Below are positions 1-14,700 of a stretch of DNA of 64,000 bases, piece after piece. The stretch is from Conus ventricosus (taxonomy: Eukaryota; Mollusca; Gastropoda; Neogastropoda; Conidae). Positions within the stretch are counted from its first letter, which is position 1. Every line of letters starts with the position of its first letter. The notes below the pieces were generated by a model. It had not been told where the DNA came from, searched no databases, and saw only the letters and a program-made list of their open reading frames with translations. The stretch spans positions 43,105,954 to 43,169,953 of the forward strand of contig CM031595.1 in the NCBI GenBank assembly GCA_018398815.1, read 5' to 3'. The translations under genes were made by a program, and so were the position numbers.

Positions 1-208
1 GACGGCCTCGTCTTCAACGCCAACACCGGTGTCTGCGACTTGCCCGAACACTACCACTGCACTATCGGGGACGCACCTACCGTCGGCACTTCCGCTCCCT
101 CAACACAGGCGCCGCAGCAGACGACTGAGAAACCGCGTACCACCACGCAGACTGTGCCTTACATGACGTATTCCCAGGCTCCTGTGGTTACCACCCAACC
201 ACCCCAAG
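1..208 (+). CDS. Chitin-binding protein/chitinase, internal exon: C-terminal half of CBM14 plus Thr/Pro linker (partial at window edge)
   Basis: The frame is open from base 1. The first ~20 codons read DGLVFNANTGVCDLPEHYHC, the last part of a type-2 chitin-binding (CBM14, peritrophin-A) domain with its fifth and sixth cysteines. About 49 residues rich in Thr, Pro, Gln and Ser follow, typical of the O-glycosylated linkers of secreted chitinases and peritrophins. The exon stops at CAAG|gtatgg, after the first base of a codon (phase 1), matching the phase-1 start of the exon at 2930. The start codon, signal peptide and any catalytic domain lie to the left of the window. CBM14 modules bind chitin outside the cell through a disulfide-bonded fold. 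The parent could be a GH18 chitinase tail or a non-enzymatic matrix protein; nothing here decides. Confidence 0.85.
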
Positions 209-624
209 GTATGGCATGTCGTATCAGCAACGTATATGACCAGCAACAGATACATCAGACACGATGGTGTCGTCTCAGTGTCCACTGTTTCATTTCTGTA
301 GGCAGTTGCTTGGTGTGTCCCATCTCCTCTCTTACTCTAGTGCCAGCTTTATGTTCCATCGTACGTATGCTTTCCCAGCTTCACTTTTGGAGTTTTCATA
401 TTTTCAATAACTTGCAGGAAGACAGACATAAATCACAAGATCTTTAACGTAAATAAGTGATTGTCTGGATATGACAGTTAACTCAGGTGGATTTTGAATT
501 CAGTAATTAACTTTTTTGATTGCTTCGCTCTTGTTTCTGTGAGCCCCTGACTCACCAGAGATATGGCGTACATAAGTCGATCCTCAATATCATCATTCAG
601 TTTTTCTTTTTTTTCTTTATATCT

Positions 625-785
625 TAATAACATGACTTGACTTGACTTGATCCCTTAGACGTCGGTCCGTGGGGGCACCCCTGAAGCAGTGACAACCATC
701 CTTCTCCATTCCTCTCTGTTCTCTGCCCTCCGTAATGTATTTCTCAGCCGCAGGCCTGTCCACTCCGTGATGTTATCCTCCCATC
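625..785 (-). mobile_element. Non-LTR retrotransposon fragment: extreme C-terminus of pol and 3' tail
   Basis: Read on the minus strand from 785 to 655, this is an uninterrupted frame beginning RWEDNITEWTGLRLRNTLRR and ending in PPRTDV then TAA. The RW(E/L)DNI-EWTG--L---RRAENRE-WR pattern is the conserved tail of many LINE-encoded endonuclease/reverse transcriptase proteins. After the stop comes GGGATCAAGTCAAGTCAAGTCA, a short TCAAG repeat like the simple-repeat 3' ends of LINEs, so the insert probably ends near 625. It is a 5'-truncated copy inside intron 1. Identification rests on recalled family motifs, so the clade is not assigned. Confidence 0.65.
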
Positions 786-1633
786 TTATAATAACATACT
801 GGGTCGATATCTACAGGTGAAGGTGGAGCGTGACAGATACCACTGAAAGGCGCTCCTAAACAATGATATGACAGGACAGCAGAAGTGAAGATGAAACCTT
901 GTATTTTTTGAGGAGCTCTATGCTCCCGCTCATTGTCCATATTGTCTCAACTTAGAACATTCATGGGAAATCAGTTAACAAAGAACTCTTTAAACAAAAA
1001 CGATAATCGTCGTCTGGCGAAAAGATTCAGGAACAACTCTGATATGTAATTTCACAGACAATGAGTGGAGGATTTAGTCGTCATAAATCATGCCCTGAAT
1101 CTCGATGAATAAGAGAGGAACTGAACATGGAAGAGAACGGTTATTTTTGTCCGAATTATCCTCAGATTGGGTATTATAGAACTCTAGGTAATTTAATAAG
1201 GAACTGTGTTCCACATTATCCGCCCAAGTCTGTACCGTTAGATCATCGCTGGCACCAGCACACCTCCTGCGTTTTGACACAATGTGGACTAGAGGAGGGG
1301 CATACAAAGCAGTACACCATTACTGCAAATCAAGAAGAAAAAAGAAGAAGCAATTCACGTAAAACTTTTCGACGCTTTGTATTTATTTGAACGCTTGCTT
1401 TTCTTTGAATTGTTATATCATAATTTTCGTATGGACGGCAGTATGTTGATATTAACTGTCACATCAACTCAGTGTGTCATCTTTGCACTGAGACGGGGTT
1501 TCCCAATTAATCCGACTTTTCCAGATTGACCGACTTTCCCAGAGTATTTCCACAAAGAAGTGTTCTCCATTTGATCGTTTTTGCCGGTGCTGTAGCTGTA
1601 ACTGCAGGCTGTGCGTGCTTTGACGTGAAGTGC

Positions 1634-2125
<492 letters not shown>

Positions 2126-2526
2126 GTATGTGTTGGCAATCCAGCGTGTGTGTTGATCAGACATTTTTGTTTGAGTGTGCGTTAGGGTGCTTCCGTCAAT
2201 CATATCTCGAATTTGCTGTTCATCACTGTAACGCTTCTGTAATAGAAGAATGTCATAGTATGATCGTGCCACAGCATCGATAATGGTAGTACCGACATTC
2301 TGTCTTTTAGTGCCGTCCAGCCAACAGCCATGGGTCACGTCCACCCTCATACAGATTCTGACCTCGACCATGAGGCCCACCGATGCCCCCAGACCCAGTC
2401 CTTCAGTCGGTAAGACCGATTCATGGGGAGGAATGTCCCCAAAGACCTGATGTGGCTGCCTCCATTTGTGTTAATCAGAATCTCTGTGTATATGTTCTTT
2501 AGTCTGATCACGTGCATGTGCGAAGT

Positions 2527-2726
<200 letters not shown>

Positions 2727-2929
2727 TATCACTGTGTTTGCTGCTTTAGTCCGTGTGTGCACTGAATGTATTGAATTTCAATCACTGAAAAAGTCAAACA
2801 AACAAACAAGCAGAACAGGCAAACAACACAGAAAAGAACAAGCAACTCCCACGTCAGCCCACACACACACAACATCACAAACGCGTACCTGTCGACCCCC
2901 ACCCACAAAGCACGCTTTCCTGCCTTCAG

Positions 2930-3184
2930 ACCACGACATGCACGACTTCTGCAAGGGGCAGTCAGACGGGATTCACGGCAACCCGGATGACTGCAGCTCC
3001 TTCATCGAGTGCTCCAACGGCTACACGTACCTCTTCCACTGCGCCCCTGGCAGCGCCTTCAGCACCGCCATCCAGAACTGCGACAGGCTGGACAACATCC
3101 CGGAATGCCAGTCGGGGCAGACGCACTCACAGACGGCGGCAGTGGCCCCAGTGGGTAACCCGACGTCCAGACCTCAGCAGCAAG
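2930..3184 (+). CDS. Chitin-binding protein/chitinase, exon with one complete CBM14 domain
   Basis: The acceptor tgccttcag|AC and donor CAAG|gtatga bound a 255-bp exon that is phase 1 at both ends, so it can be added or skipped without a frame change. In frame it encodes HDMHDFCKGQSDGIHGNPDD and onward, with six cysteines spaced C-x13-C-x5-C-x9-C-x12-C-x8-C, the canonical CBM14/peritrophin-A spacing. SSFIEC and the aromatic residues of NGYTYLF sit where chitin-contacting residues normally lie. After the sixth cysteine come about 25 residues of Gln/Thr/Ser/Pro linker. The base composition is much more GC-rich than the flanking introns, as expected for a real exon, and there are no indels. A continuous reading frame extends past both splice sites, but its ends are microsatellite and intron. 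Confidence 0.92.
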
Positions 3185-5022
<1,838 letters not shown>

Positions 5023-5198
5023 ACATTAAATATTTCTGCAAGAGCAAATCCGACGGCATCTACCCTGACCCGACAAGCTGCACGAACTTCATCGAGTGCT
5101 CCAGTGGCAATACCTTCACGGAAAAATGTGCCCCCGGTACCGCCTGGCGCCATGACATCTCCACCTGTGACCTCATCGCCAACGTGCCCGGATGTTAG
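5023..5198 (+). CDS. Chitin-binding protein/chitinase, terminal exon with final CBM14 domain and stop
   Basis: The acceptor is tttttgtgctgcag|AC. Phase 1 continues as D-IKYFCKSKSDGIYPDPTSC and onward, with six cysteines in the same C-x13-C-x5-C-x9-C-x12-C-x8-C spacing as the domain at 2930-3184. The two share SDGI, FIECS, CAPG-A and the I--CD----(N)VP-C ending, so they are a duplicated pair. The protein stops (TAG, 5196-5198) immediately after the sixth cysteine, as many chitinases and peritrophins do. The following ~400 bp look like 3' UTR, but I find no clear AATAAA. With the exons at 1-208 and 2930-3184, at least three CBM14 modules sit at the C-terminus of a secreted chitin-binding protein. 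Confidence 0.92.
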
Positions 5199-5710
5199 CA
5201 AAGTGACCTCGCCTGATGCCAGAGTGACCTCGCCTGTCGTGGACTCGACTGCCCTCTGTTGCTTCTTTAATTAATGTCTGACTTTTCTGGATCTCGGTGA
5301 AGTCTTGAAGGAAGAGAGGAAATGTGAATAGTGAGCAAGGACCTTGACTTTTGCTCCTATATTGTGTATGAATTGTGGGAGAAAGAGAGTGCTGTCCTTG
5401 TTTTGAAAGCTTCTGCCGTTTCCTTTTGACTTGCTGAGTTTATAAAACTTTGGTTCTTTTTCTTGCCAAGCTTGCCTTACACAGTTACTTTTTCTGCTCG
5501 GTACTTACATTCCTTTCCAAAGAAGAATGTTTTTGATAAAGGGGAAAGAAAAAAAAAAGCAAGGATGGGGGGAAAGGGTGAAAAACACGAAAGAAAATTT
5601 TTTTTAAATTAAGAAACATTTTCAGCGAATTATTTTTCAATGAGAATGCAGGGTACAGTATCTTGGATGAGTATCCAATGACACACACACGCACCACGCA
5701 CACGCACGCA

Positions 5711-5803
<93 letters not shown>

Positions 5804-7530
5804 ACACACACACACGCACCACGCACACACACACACACACGCACCACGACACACACACACACACACCACACCACGCACACACACGCACACGCACGCACAC
5901 ACACACACCACACACCACACACACACACACACACACCACACACGCACAACGCACGCGGCACACACACACACAGCACACATTGGTACACAACGATACATTC
6001 ATCACAACATGCAGCTAAATCGACAACACACACAGTGCCCATTTGTGGTATAAACGAGAAGTTTCTAGGATGCCAACATGATCAATGTGCAGGCTTAGGA
6101 TGTGTGGTTTCGTGTGCTAAAGTGGTGTGTATGTGTGTGGTGGCCGGGTGACTTGGTGCACTGCGCATGTGATTCACTTCTTCTTCTGTTAACAACGTCG
6201 TGTTTCACTTTGAGTGATATTAGACGTGCGCGCATGTGTGTGTGTGTGTGCCCCATATGTGTATATTTGTGTATGTGAGTGTGCACTGATGCGTGCGCGC
6301 AGTTTGTGTGTGTTGTTGTGTATGTAGTGTATAGTGTGCATGTGTGTGTGTGTGTGTGTGTGGTGTGTGTGTGTGTTGTGCGCGCGCGTATTTTCCCGGG
6401 TCCATAGATGAAATAGTCTGGGAAGTACTAACATAAGGAAGAATATGCTAGAGAATACATTCTTTGCTTGGTTTGTTTGCTTTATTTTCTCGTTTACTAT
6501 CTCCGCCAAGGTTATATTTTCACTGCGTCTGTTGATTGGTTAGCTTGTCAGCAAGATTACGCAACAACAAAAAATACAAGACTGATTTGATCAAAACTCG
6601 ATGGAAAGATCGAATCGATCTACTGAGAATATTTTCGCTTCAAAAGGCCATAATTACCGCTTTCTTAATAAAAAGAAAATTGTGATCACGAAGAAAACAG
6701 TGACAATTACGGAGACAAATCTTGCAAAAACAGTAAACGTCATTGTAAGAAAACGGTGGGAATGACGTCAAAACGGTGCTGTTCACGTGTAAACAATAAT
6801 AATTTATACTTCTTTTGACATCAGATAATGAGTCAAAAGAATAGAAAGTAGTGTTTAACCGGCTTCAAGCACTCTTACCTCTTTGCAAAGCAGTCTATCA
6901 AAACCTACAGTCCGCGCAAGATGCAACTCATATGAAGCGCGGACTCGTTGTTACGTGTTTTCATGAGCCATAATTATGTGTTTTGGGGAGTCAGTATTAA
7001 CTGGTTTCCTGTGTCATAATTACTGTTATTTTTTAGAGTTGTTACGTTTGACCAAATTATCAGGCTGCAACAGAGAGGGGAGTTTTCCTACTGAAACCAG
7101 TTTTTAGATATACTTACCAGTCCAAGCGAATGCTGTATTCCTACCTGGCGTCAACCACGCTCCATATAGTTAGGAACCCAAAAATGGTTGACGGACGACA
7201 GGGGGGCTAATCAAAGTCTCCTAGCACATGAACGTGTACTCAGAGTGATCTCCCTTGCGTTGTCACGCGGTGCGGGGAGGCGGAAGGGAGATCCAGTCTT
7301 TGGGCGGGTACGTATACCTTACAACTATTATTAGAAGGAAAATACCTTTTTCTCATACTTGCATGTCCAAACAACAGCCAGTTTAAAAAAGAAAAGAAAA
7401 GGAAACTGGTAAATGAACATGCAAGGAGGCAGTCATCTAACCCGACCGTTGGCAAAACGCGCGACAACCAGTAATACAGGATTGAACCAGACGTACACAT
7501 GTGCCGAATGGGTTAATTCCCTTGAACGAG
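5199..7530. other. 3' UTR/intergenic stretch after the + strand gene
   Basis: Starts as probable 3' UTR, then (CA)n with CACGCAC interruptions (5679-5980), a GT-rich degenerate tract (6229-6390) and AT-rich unique DNA to 7530. No exon, RNA gene or recognisable transposon is seen. Confidence 0.5.
5679..5980. repeat. (CA)n array with periodic CACGCAC interruptions
   Basis: About 300 bp of CA dinucleotides broken by repeated ACGCACCACGCAC segments, so it has a higher-order pattern on top of the dinucleotide. Confidence 0.9.
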
Positions 7531-7539
7531 TCTTGGAGG

Positions 7540-8330
7540 TGACGTGACGCCGTGGTTAGCGCGGCGGATTCCTAGCTGAGAGGTTATGGGTTCGCCATTC
7601 ACATTTGTGGCATTTTTTGGCCCGTGACTGGCTTCTACCCAGAGTTGAGTTTACTGTGGGCGTAACTGGGAAGAAAGGAACCGTGTTTGGAGTTTCATCC
7701 ATTCAATGGATGCGTCTCTTGAGAGTGTTGCTCATATTTCCTGACCAACACTGCAGATGTCTTCGTCTTTCGGGCCTGGTTGATGCCGGGATGTGTTATA
7801 AAATGAGCGTAGAGTTCAGCCCTATCGAGCTGTCTCAGACCAGAATGGGACTCTGTAGCATTCATCGTCCTCATTCTCATTGATCAGCATGAAAAAAGTA
7901 TCAAATTCCAGGGTCCTGCACGCTCTGCTTGCATGGCGACCCGATTTCCTCTCTGCATCTATGCCCTCGGTAAGTTGTGTTGCGGTCTCCGTTATCGGCG
8001 AGTTCATGGGATCTGTCGTTGGACGGACGCTGTAGCGCTCTCATGCAGAGAGGTAAGCTCACTCACGCTGGCTTCGCGAATAAGCAATTATTGTCGTCAG
8101 TAAGGGGCTAAGTGGGCAATGTCCTTCGTATGTTGGCTAAGAACAGGCAACGCTGAATACCACCGAAGTGACACTGATGGGTTTCTTCATGGCGACTTGA
8201 CATTTGACTCACCCTGTGAGTTACCGGTGCCGGGGCTGCGACGGGACGAGCCGGGGCGTGACTGCAGATGGGAAGCCGAAGATAGGGGCGTGGAGGTAAT
8301 GCCACTGGAGTGGCACATAAGATGCTACAA
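7540..8330 (+). repeat. tRNA-headed long interspersed repeat, copy 1
   Basis: Begins with a decayed tRNA-like head (gccgtggttagcgcgg as A box, gggttcgccatt as B-box remnant). An ~750-bp body follows that matches, in the same order, the reverse complement of 9988-10822: for example cccagagttgagttta, caacactgcag, gggcctggttgatgccggga, aagcaattattgtcgtcag and ggtgccggggctgcgac. This is the most diverged of the four copies in the window. A tRNA-related head with Pol III boxes defines it as SINE-like, although ~830 bp is long for a SINE and it may be composite. Confidence 0.75.
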
Positions 8331-8915
8331 CAACAACTGCTACTAATACAATAACGTCCAAGATGTAAATGGAACTGTCCCCACTCTCCCTCACCAATAC
8401 ATGGGTTCGAAACAGACATGGAGTATCCAAGCCACTGGGAAGGGTGATTAATGACCAATAAGCTGTAATAATGACCGGAAGCGCTACCAAAGCGTACAAG
8501 TCGAAGGGTCTTCTTGAAAACGCACATATCCCCCAATCAAAAATCAAAACATATAAAAACAAAATTAGGAAAGAAAGGAGAACAAGACCTAAAAAAATAC
8601 ACATTCGGAATTGTGTCACCGCCAAGAGACAAATCAGCCATCCCAAGAAAAATTCCAGTGTTGGGGAAACTAATGGCATGAATCTAAAGTTAAAACTTTA
8701 CCCAGTGATCTGGGACAATCAAATTACTATTATAATCACAAACGATGATAAGTTGTTATCTGAACGATTACCAACCACCCCCACCCACCAAAAAAAAAAA
8801 GGAAAAAAAAAACAGATTTGGGGTCGCCTTCCGTTTCTTTGATGATTCTCTTCCACCCTACCTGTCCTGTGTGTTCTTAGCATAGTAGTCATCACGTCTG
8901 AAACTTCTGAAGATT
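8331..8915. other. Unassigned A-rich spacer
   Basis: AT-rich sequence with A-runs (8791-8813). I see no gene, RNA or named repeat. Confidence 0.4.
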
Positions 8916-9370
8916 ACCAACAAATTTAGAATCGGCTGGTGAGCATTCCTCAGCTTTGGTGCCTCAACTGTTGGAACTCACTGCCTTCCACTTCGCGAAA
9001 CCAGCCCACCTCATCTGTTTTCAAAGCACACCTGAACACTTATTTGTTTAACCCAGCATTTTGAACGATGATTGTTTCCCCCCCCCCCCCCCTTCCACCT
9101 CCCCCCCCCCATACTGTGTGAACACATTAAGTTATGTTGTAAAATGAATATTGCATATGAATGAACGAACGTGTATGAAGTAAGTATTTTCAACTAGAAT
9201 TGCATTGTACAAATACTATTTATGACAGTAATAATAAAAGTAATAATAACAATAATAAAAATAATAATAATAATAATAACGATTGTTGTTGTTGTTATTA
9301 TTATTATTATTATTATCATCATTATTACTATTATTATTGTTATTGTTTGTTGTTGTTGTTATTGTAGTAA
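8916..9370 (+). mobile_element. LINE 3' fragment: reverse transcriptase C-terminus, 3' UTR and AAT-type tail
   Basis: On the + strand about 8930-9064 reads, with one frame shift, AFLSFGASTV then NSLPSTSRNQPTSSVFKAHL-NTYLFNPAF and a stop. This is the conserved C-terminal motif (LWNSLP--LR----S-FK--LKTYLF) of CR1/Jockey-type non-LTR retrotransposons. About 150 bp of UTR with C-runs follow, then an (AAT/ATT)n tract at 9222-9370 that may be the element's simple-repeat tail or a separate microsatellite. Everything 5' of the C-terminus is missing. Confidence 0.65.
9222..9370. repeat. (AAT)n/(ATT)n trinucleotide tract
   Basis: Imperfect AAT repeats on the left half and GTT/ATT repeats on the right half, giving a weak inverted symmetry around 9280. 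Confidence 0.85.
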
Positions 9371-9987
9371 AAACCATTCATCTCGCAAAAGAAAAATGTT
9401 AGACTGTAGTGAATGTCTGCCAAACAAATTAGCAAACACACAATCAAAGCAAAGGTCATACACCAGAATCACGGCATGCATTATGTTCATAACAAACCAG
9501 TCTTAAACTATAATGCTAATCCAATTACCAATCACGCATATTATCATCTGCAAAGCCCAAGCTGCCTGAATCACGAACGTCACAAGTACACGGTATAGCT
9601 TCCGAGGATAGTCTGACGACGTCCGCCCCTTTAATGAAATACAAACTGAGGCCCACCCACGAACTAAGCGCTTGCTCGTGCACGGTGCATGACAGCAAGC
9701 ACGCAAAATCGCACACCTTCTACTCGCTCTCTCCCCCTTCTCACCCGCCTCTCTCTCTCTCTCTCTCTCTCTTTGCTTTTTTAATTTTTAGGAGATTCTA
9801 AGTTGAAAAAAAAAATCGACGAGTCTGTCGTGTTTTCTTTTCACAACAAAAGGGGGAAAAAAAAAAAAAAACGGAAAAGGGTGACAGTGATAACAACTAT
9901 TCTATCAAAACAATTCCTCTGTCAGACTCGTGATACGATTCGTTTTGGTTTTTTTTTCTTTCAGAACTTTTTTTTTCTTTTTTTTTT

Positions 9988-10822
9988 CTGTCCCAACCTC
10001 TGCGCTACCTCAGAGGCAGTGCACCCACGCCGCTCATTCCGACACCCCGTCCACAGCCATAGCCCGGCCGGCCCCGCCGCAGCCCCGGCACCAGCAATCC
10101 ACAGGGAGCAGTCAATGTCAAGTCGTCATGAGGCAAGCCACCGGAGGAAACACTGCACTGCTGCCGAGTCACTTCGGTGGTGTTCACTGGCGCCTGTTCT
10201 GATCTAACATACGCAGGACACCACCTACTAAGCCCCCTACTGACGACAATAATTGCTTAGTCGCGGAGCCGGCGTGAGTGAGCTCTCCCTCCGGAGGGCG
10301 CCACCACGTCCGTCCAACGACAGCCCCCATGGACTCGCCGATACCGGTGACCCCGACGGAACCAAACCAAGGCCACAGACGTGGAGAGGACATCGAAACT
10401 AAGGTCACAATGAGAGCAGGGCATGAAGGGCCACAGAATTTGAGACATTTTTTTTTAATGCTGATCAATGGGAATGATGATGATTAAGATGATGCTACGG
10501 ATTTCCATTTCGGTCTGAGACTACATGACAGGGCTGTACTCTACGCTTCCTTTCATAATATATCCTGGCGTCAACCAGGCCCGAGAGATACAGGCACCTG
10601 CAGTGTTGGTCATGAAATTTGAGCAACACTCTCAGAAACGCATTCATTAAGTGGATGAAACTCGACTGTGTGGTCCCAGTCTTCCCAACTGAGTCCGCAG
10701 CAAACTCAACTCTGGGTAGGAGCCGGTCGGGGCAGAAAAAACCCACATGACTCTGATGGGATTCGAACCCACGACCTCCCAGCCGAAGTCCGCGACGCTA
10801 ACCACTTCGCCACGGCGGCTGG
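9988..10822 (-). repeat. tRNA-headed long interspersed repeat, copy 2 (intact head)
   Basis: Best-preserved copy, read on the minus strand. The head is at 10736-10822, with A-box-like TGGCGAAGTGGTTA (10799-10812) and a perfect B box GGTTCGAATCC (10759-10769). The body runs through cccagagttgagtttgctgc, the AACACTGCAGGTGCC segment, GATCAGCATT followed by an A-run, and ends at ggttgggacag (9988). Copies at 7540 (+), 32356 (-) and 38840 (-) share this order, which establishes a family. No protein-coding capacity is visible. Confidence 0.8.
10736..10822 (-). promoter_or_regulatory. tRNA-like Pol III promoter (A and B boxes) of the repeat
   Basis: A box at 10799-10812 and B box GGTTCGAATCC at 10759-10769, spaced about 30 bp as in tRNA genes. 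The acceptor and anticodon stems are not complete enough to call a tRNA gene. It reads as the internal promoter of a SINE-like element. Confidence 0.7.
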
Positions 10823-11299
10823 TCTTTCAGAACAATAAATTTTATTAACGAAAAACAAAGGGGGGAGGGGGGGGGGGGCTCAATGACGTATCACACCGTC
10901 ACGGGCACGGCTTTTAGGAAAATAACGATAATTATAATGCACACTTCGACAATAACACCGTGCACAATTACGGCTGCAGCATCAGTTTTTGTTCACGTGA
11001 AAATGTGAAAAAATGTTACCAAGAAGACTGCTAAATCAGGCTGTCGTTTGTACCAGATCGATCCAACAGAACTGCTGTGCATAAACATATACGTCATGCG
11101 AGTCGCTTATCAGCTGTGCAATGTGTTACCGCAGGAATCGCAACGGAAATAATTTGTGCAGCACGAATATCCAGATGTAACTGATTATGTAATCCTACAT
11201 TAGTGTTATCTTTTTTTTTCTTTTTCTTTTGAAATTTGCTTTTTTCGGTCAGCGATAGGTTCTATCACATTCTTGTTCTAATTGGACAATATATTTTAC

Positions 11300-11304
11300 G
11301 CGCG

Positions 11305-11353
<49 letters not shown>

Positions 11354-11418
11354 CCGCGCGCGCGCATGCACACGCACGCATGCACACACGGACGCATGAA
11401 CGCACGTATGCACACACA

Positions 11419-11471
<53 letters not shown>

Positions 11472-11488
11472 ACTCATGCGCGCGCGAA

Positions 11489-11527
<39 letters not shown>

Positions 11528-11670
11528 CACACTTGTAATTACACACATTTGTATACATACACACACGCACGCGCCGAGCGTGCATACATGCACGCACACA
11601 CATACACACAACCACACACGTACACACCCCACACACACAAAACACACACACATACACACACAAAATATAT
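11300..11670. repeat. (CG)n/(CA)n compound microsatellite
   Basis: (CG)n at 11300-11313, then long (CA)n blocks separated by GCATGCACACGCACG and gcgcgcgaacc segments, ending in (TA)n near 11670-11690. Confidence 0.9.
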
Positions 11671-11777
11671 ATATATTATATATATAATAATTATAATTCA
11701 ATGTTTATAATTCAATAATGCAATTCAATATTCAATAATATTTTAAAAATATATAATATTAAAATATATATATATAA

Positions 11778-14700
11778 CAAACTAATAAATTCCAAGGATA
11801 AGTACCGCAAACCGTTCCAGCAACTTACAAGAGCAGCTTGGTGTTGCAATGACGCAAGAAATATTGGAATTTTAAACAAGCTTGCTCTTATGTCTTAGAT
11901 TTAAGAAATAGGGGGAGATACGCATTCATATCTGCAGTGAAAATGATTCTGCTAACTAACAGTATGTGCATGAGTGGGTGAATGGGGAAAAATAAAAGCT
12001 TCTCAAAATGAGCCTTCAGCAACTTATATTCTCCAAGGGAGACATCCTCCAATAGGGGGGGAAACCCCACTAACATATAACTCCTGGGCATATACCCATA
12101 TTTCGAAACTTTGGGGTTTCTCCTCAGTGACCGCGGGAAAATGGGAATTGACTCCTCTGCCCTTTTTAGTTTAAGAAGAATGCAATCCCAGAAAAGGCCG
12201 GTGTGCAACACCGCAGCATGTCCGTTGAGTTTTCAAAAAACCAACCCAAAAGGGGCCATCCAAAGCAAAAGAAAATCATAAAAGAGCAAAACAAACTACA
12301 TTTTCTTGTGAAAATAGAAAATATAAAACGATATCCTCAAGACACAAGTGCTGAGGCTAGTTCTTTTGGGAAGAATCCGCAAGGGACTAAAATACAACAA
12401 ACTAATAAATTCTAAGGATAAGTACCGCACCGTTCCAGCAACTTACAGAGCAGCTTGGTTTTTGCAAGACTGCAAGAAATATTGAATTATAAACAAAGCT
12501 TGCTCTATGTCTTAGATTGAAGAAATAGGGGGGGGATACGCATTCATAATCTGCAGTGGTAGATGATTCTGCCAAAATAACAGTATGTGCATGAGGGTGA
12601 ATGGGGAAAAATAAAAGCTTCTCAAAATGAGCCTTCAGCAAGCTTATATTCTCCAAGAGGGAGACATCCTCCAATAGGAGGGAAACTCACTAACATATAA
12701 CTCCTGGTCATATACCGATATTTCGAAACTTGGTGGTTTCTCCTCAGGACCGCGGAAAGTGGTAAATTTTACTCCTCTGCCTTTTCAGTTTAAGAAGAAT
12801 GCAATCCCAGAAAAGGCGGTGTGCAACACCGCAGCATGTCCGTTGAGTTTTCAAAAAACCAACCAAAGGTGCCCATCCAAGAAGCAAAAGAAAATCATCA
12901 AGATGCAAAACAAACTACATTTTCTTGTGGAAAATAGAAAATATAAAAACGATATCCTCTAAGACACAAGTGCTGAGCTAGTTTTGTGAATGAATCCGCA
13001 AGGGACTAAAATACAACAAAAATAATAAATTCAAGGATAAGTACCGCAACCGTTCCGAACTTACAGAGCAAGCTTGGTGTGCATGACTGAAGAAATATTG
13101 AATTATAAAACAAAGCTTGCTCTTATGTCTTAGATTGTATGAAATTGGGGAGATTACGCATTCATATTTGCAGTGGTAGATGATTCTGCCTAACTAACCA
13201 GTATGTGCATGAGGGGGTGAATTGGGGCAAAATAAAAGCTTCTCAAAATGAGCCTTCAGCAAGCTTATATTCTCAAGAGGAGACATACCTCCAATAGGGG
13301 AGGGGACAACTCATATCATATAACTCCTGGTCATATACCGAAATTTCGAAACTGGTGGGTTCTCCTCAGTGACCGCGGAGAATGGGGTAATTTGACTCCT
13401 CTGCCTTTTCAGTTTTAAAGAGAATGCAATCCCAGAAAAAGGCTCCGGTGTGCAACAACGCCCACATGTCGTGAGTTTTCAAAAAAACCAAACCAAAGGT
13501 GCCATCCAAGAAGCAGACTGAAAATCATAAAAGAGCAAAACAAACTAATTTTTTGTGAAAATAGAAAATATAAAACGATATCCTCTAAGACACAAGTGCT
13601 GAGGGCTAGTAGTTCTTGGAAATGAATCGCAAGGGACTAAAATACAACAAATATAAATTCCAAGGATAAGTACCGCACCCGTTCCAGCAACTTACAGAGC
13701 AGCAGCTTGTGTTGCAATGACTGCATGAAATATTGAATTATAAACAAAGCTTGCTCTATGTCTTAGATGAAGAACCTAGGAGGGCGCATAGCATTCATAT
13801 CGCAGTGGTAGATGATTCTGCTAATAACAGTATGTGCATGAGTGGGTGAATGGGGATAAATAAAGCTTTCAAAATGAGCCTTCAGCAAGCTTATATTCTA
13901 CCAAGAGGGAGACATCATCCAATAGTGGAGGGGAATCACTAACTTATAACTCCTGGTCATATACCGATATTTCGAAACTTGGTGGTTTCTCCTCAGTGAC
14001 CGCGGAACGGAAAGTGGTATTTGATCCTCTGCCTTTTCAGTTTTAAGAAGAATGCAATCCCAGAAAAGGCCGGTGTGCAACACCGCAGCATGTCCGTTGA
14101 GTTTCAAAAAACCAACCAAAGGTGCCATCAAGAAGCAAAAGGAAAATCATAAAAGAGCAAACAAACTACATTTTCTTGTGAAAAAGTAGAAAATATAAAA
14201 ACTATATCCTCCTAAGACACAAGTGCTGAGGGCTAGTTCTTGGAATGAATCCGTAAGGGACTAAAATACAACAAACTAATAATTCCAGGGATAAGTACCG
14301 CACCGTTCCAGCACTTACAGAGCAGCTTGGTTTGCTAGACTGCAAGAATATTGAATTAGAAACAAAGCTTGTGCTCTTTCTATGTCTTAGATTGAAGAAA
14401 TAGGGGAGGATACGCATTCATATCTGCAGTGGTAGATGATTTGCCTAACTAACAGTATGTGCATGGTGGCCGTGAATGGGGAAAAAATAAATGATTCTCA
14501 AAATGAGCCTTCAGGCAAGCTTATATTCTCCAAGAAGGGCAGACATCTCCAATAGAGGGGGAAACTCACTAACATATAACTCCTGGTCATATACGCTATT
14601 TTCGAAACTTGGTTGTTTCTCCTCAGGGAGCGGAAAGTGGTAATTTGACTCCTCTGCCTTTTTCAGTTTTAGAAGAATGCAATCCCAGAAGGCGGTGTGC

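Noticed and set aside
1127..1390. 87-codon + strand frame in intron 1
   Set aside because: No domain, no splice-site framing, AT-rich composition; probably chance.
10736..10822. Functional tRNA gene
   Set aside because: A and B boxes are good, but the stems do not close and the sequence continues into a repeat body found elsewhere; it is a SINE-like head.
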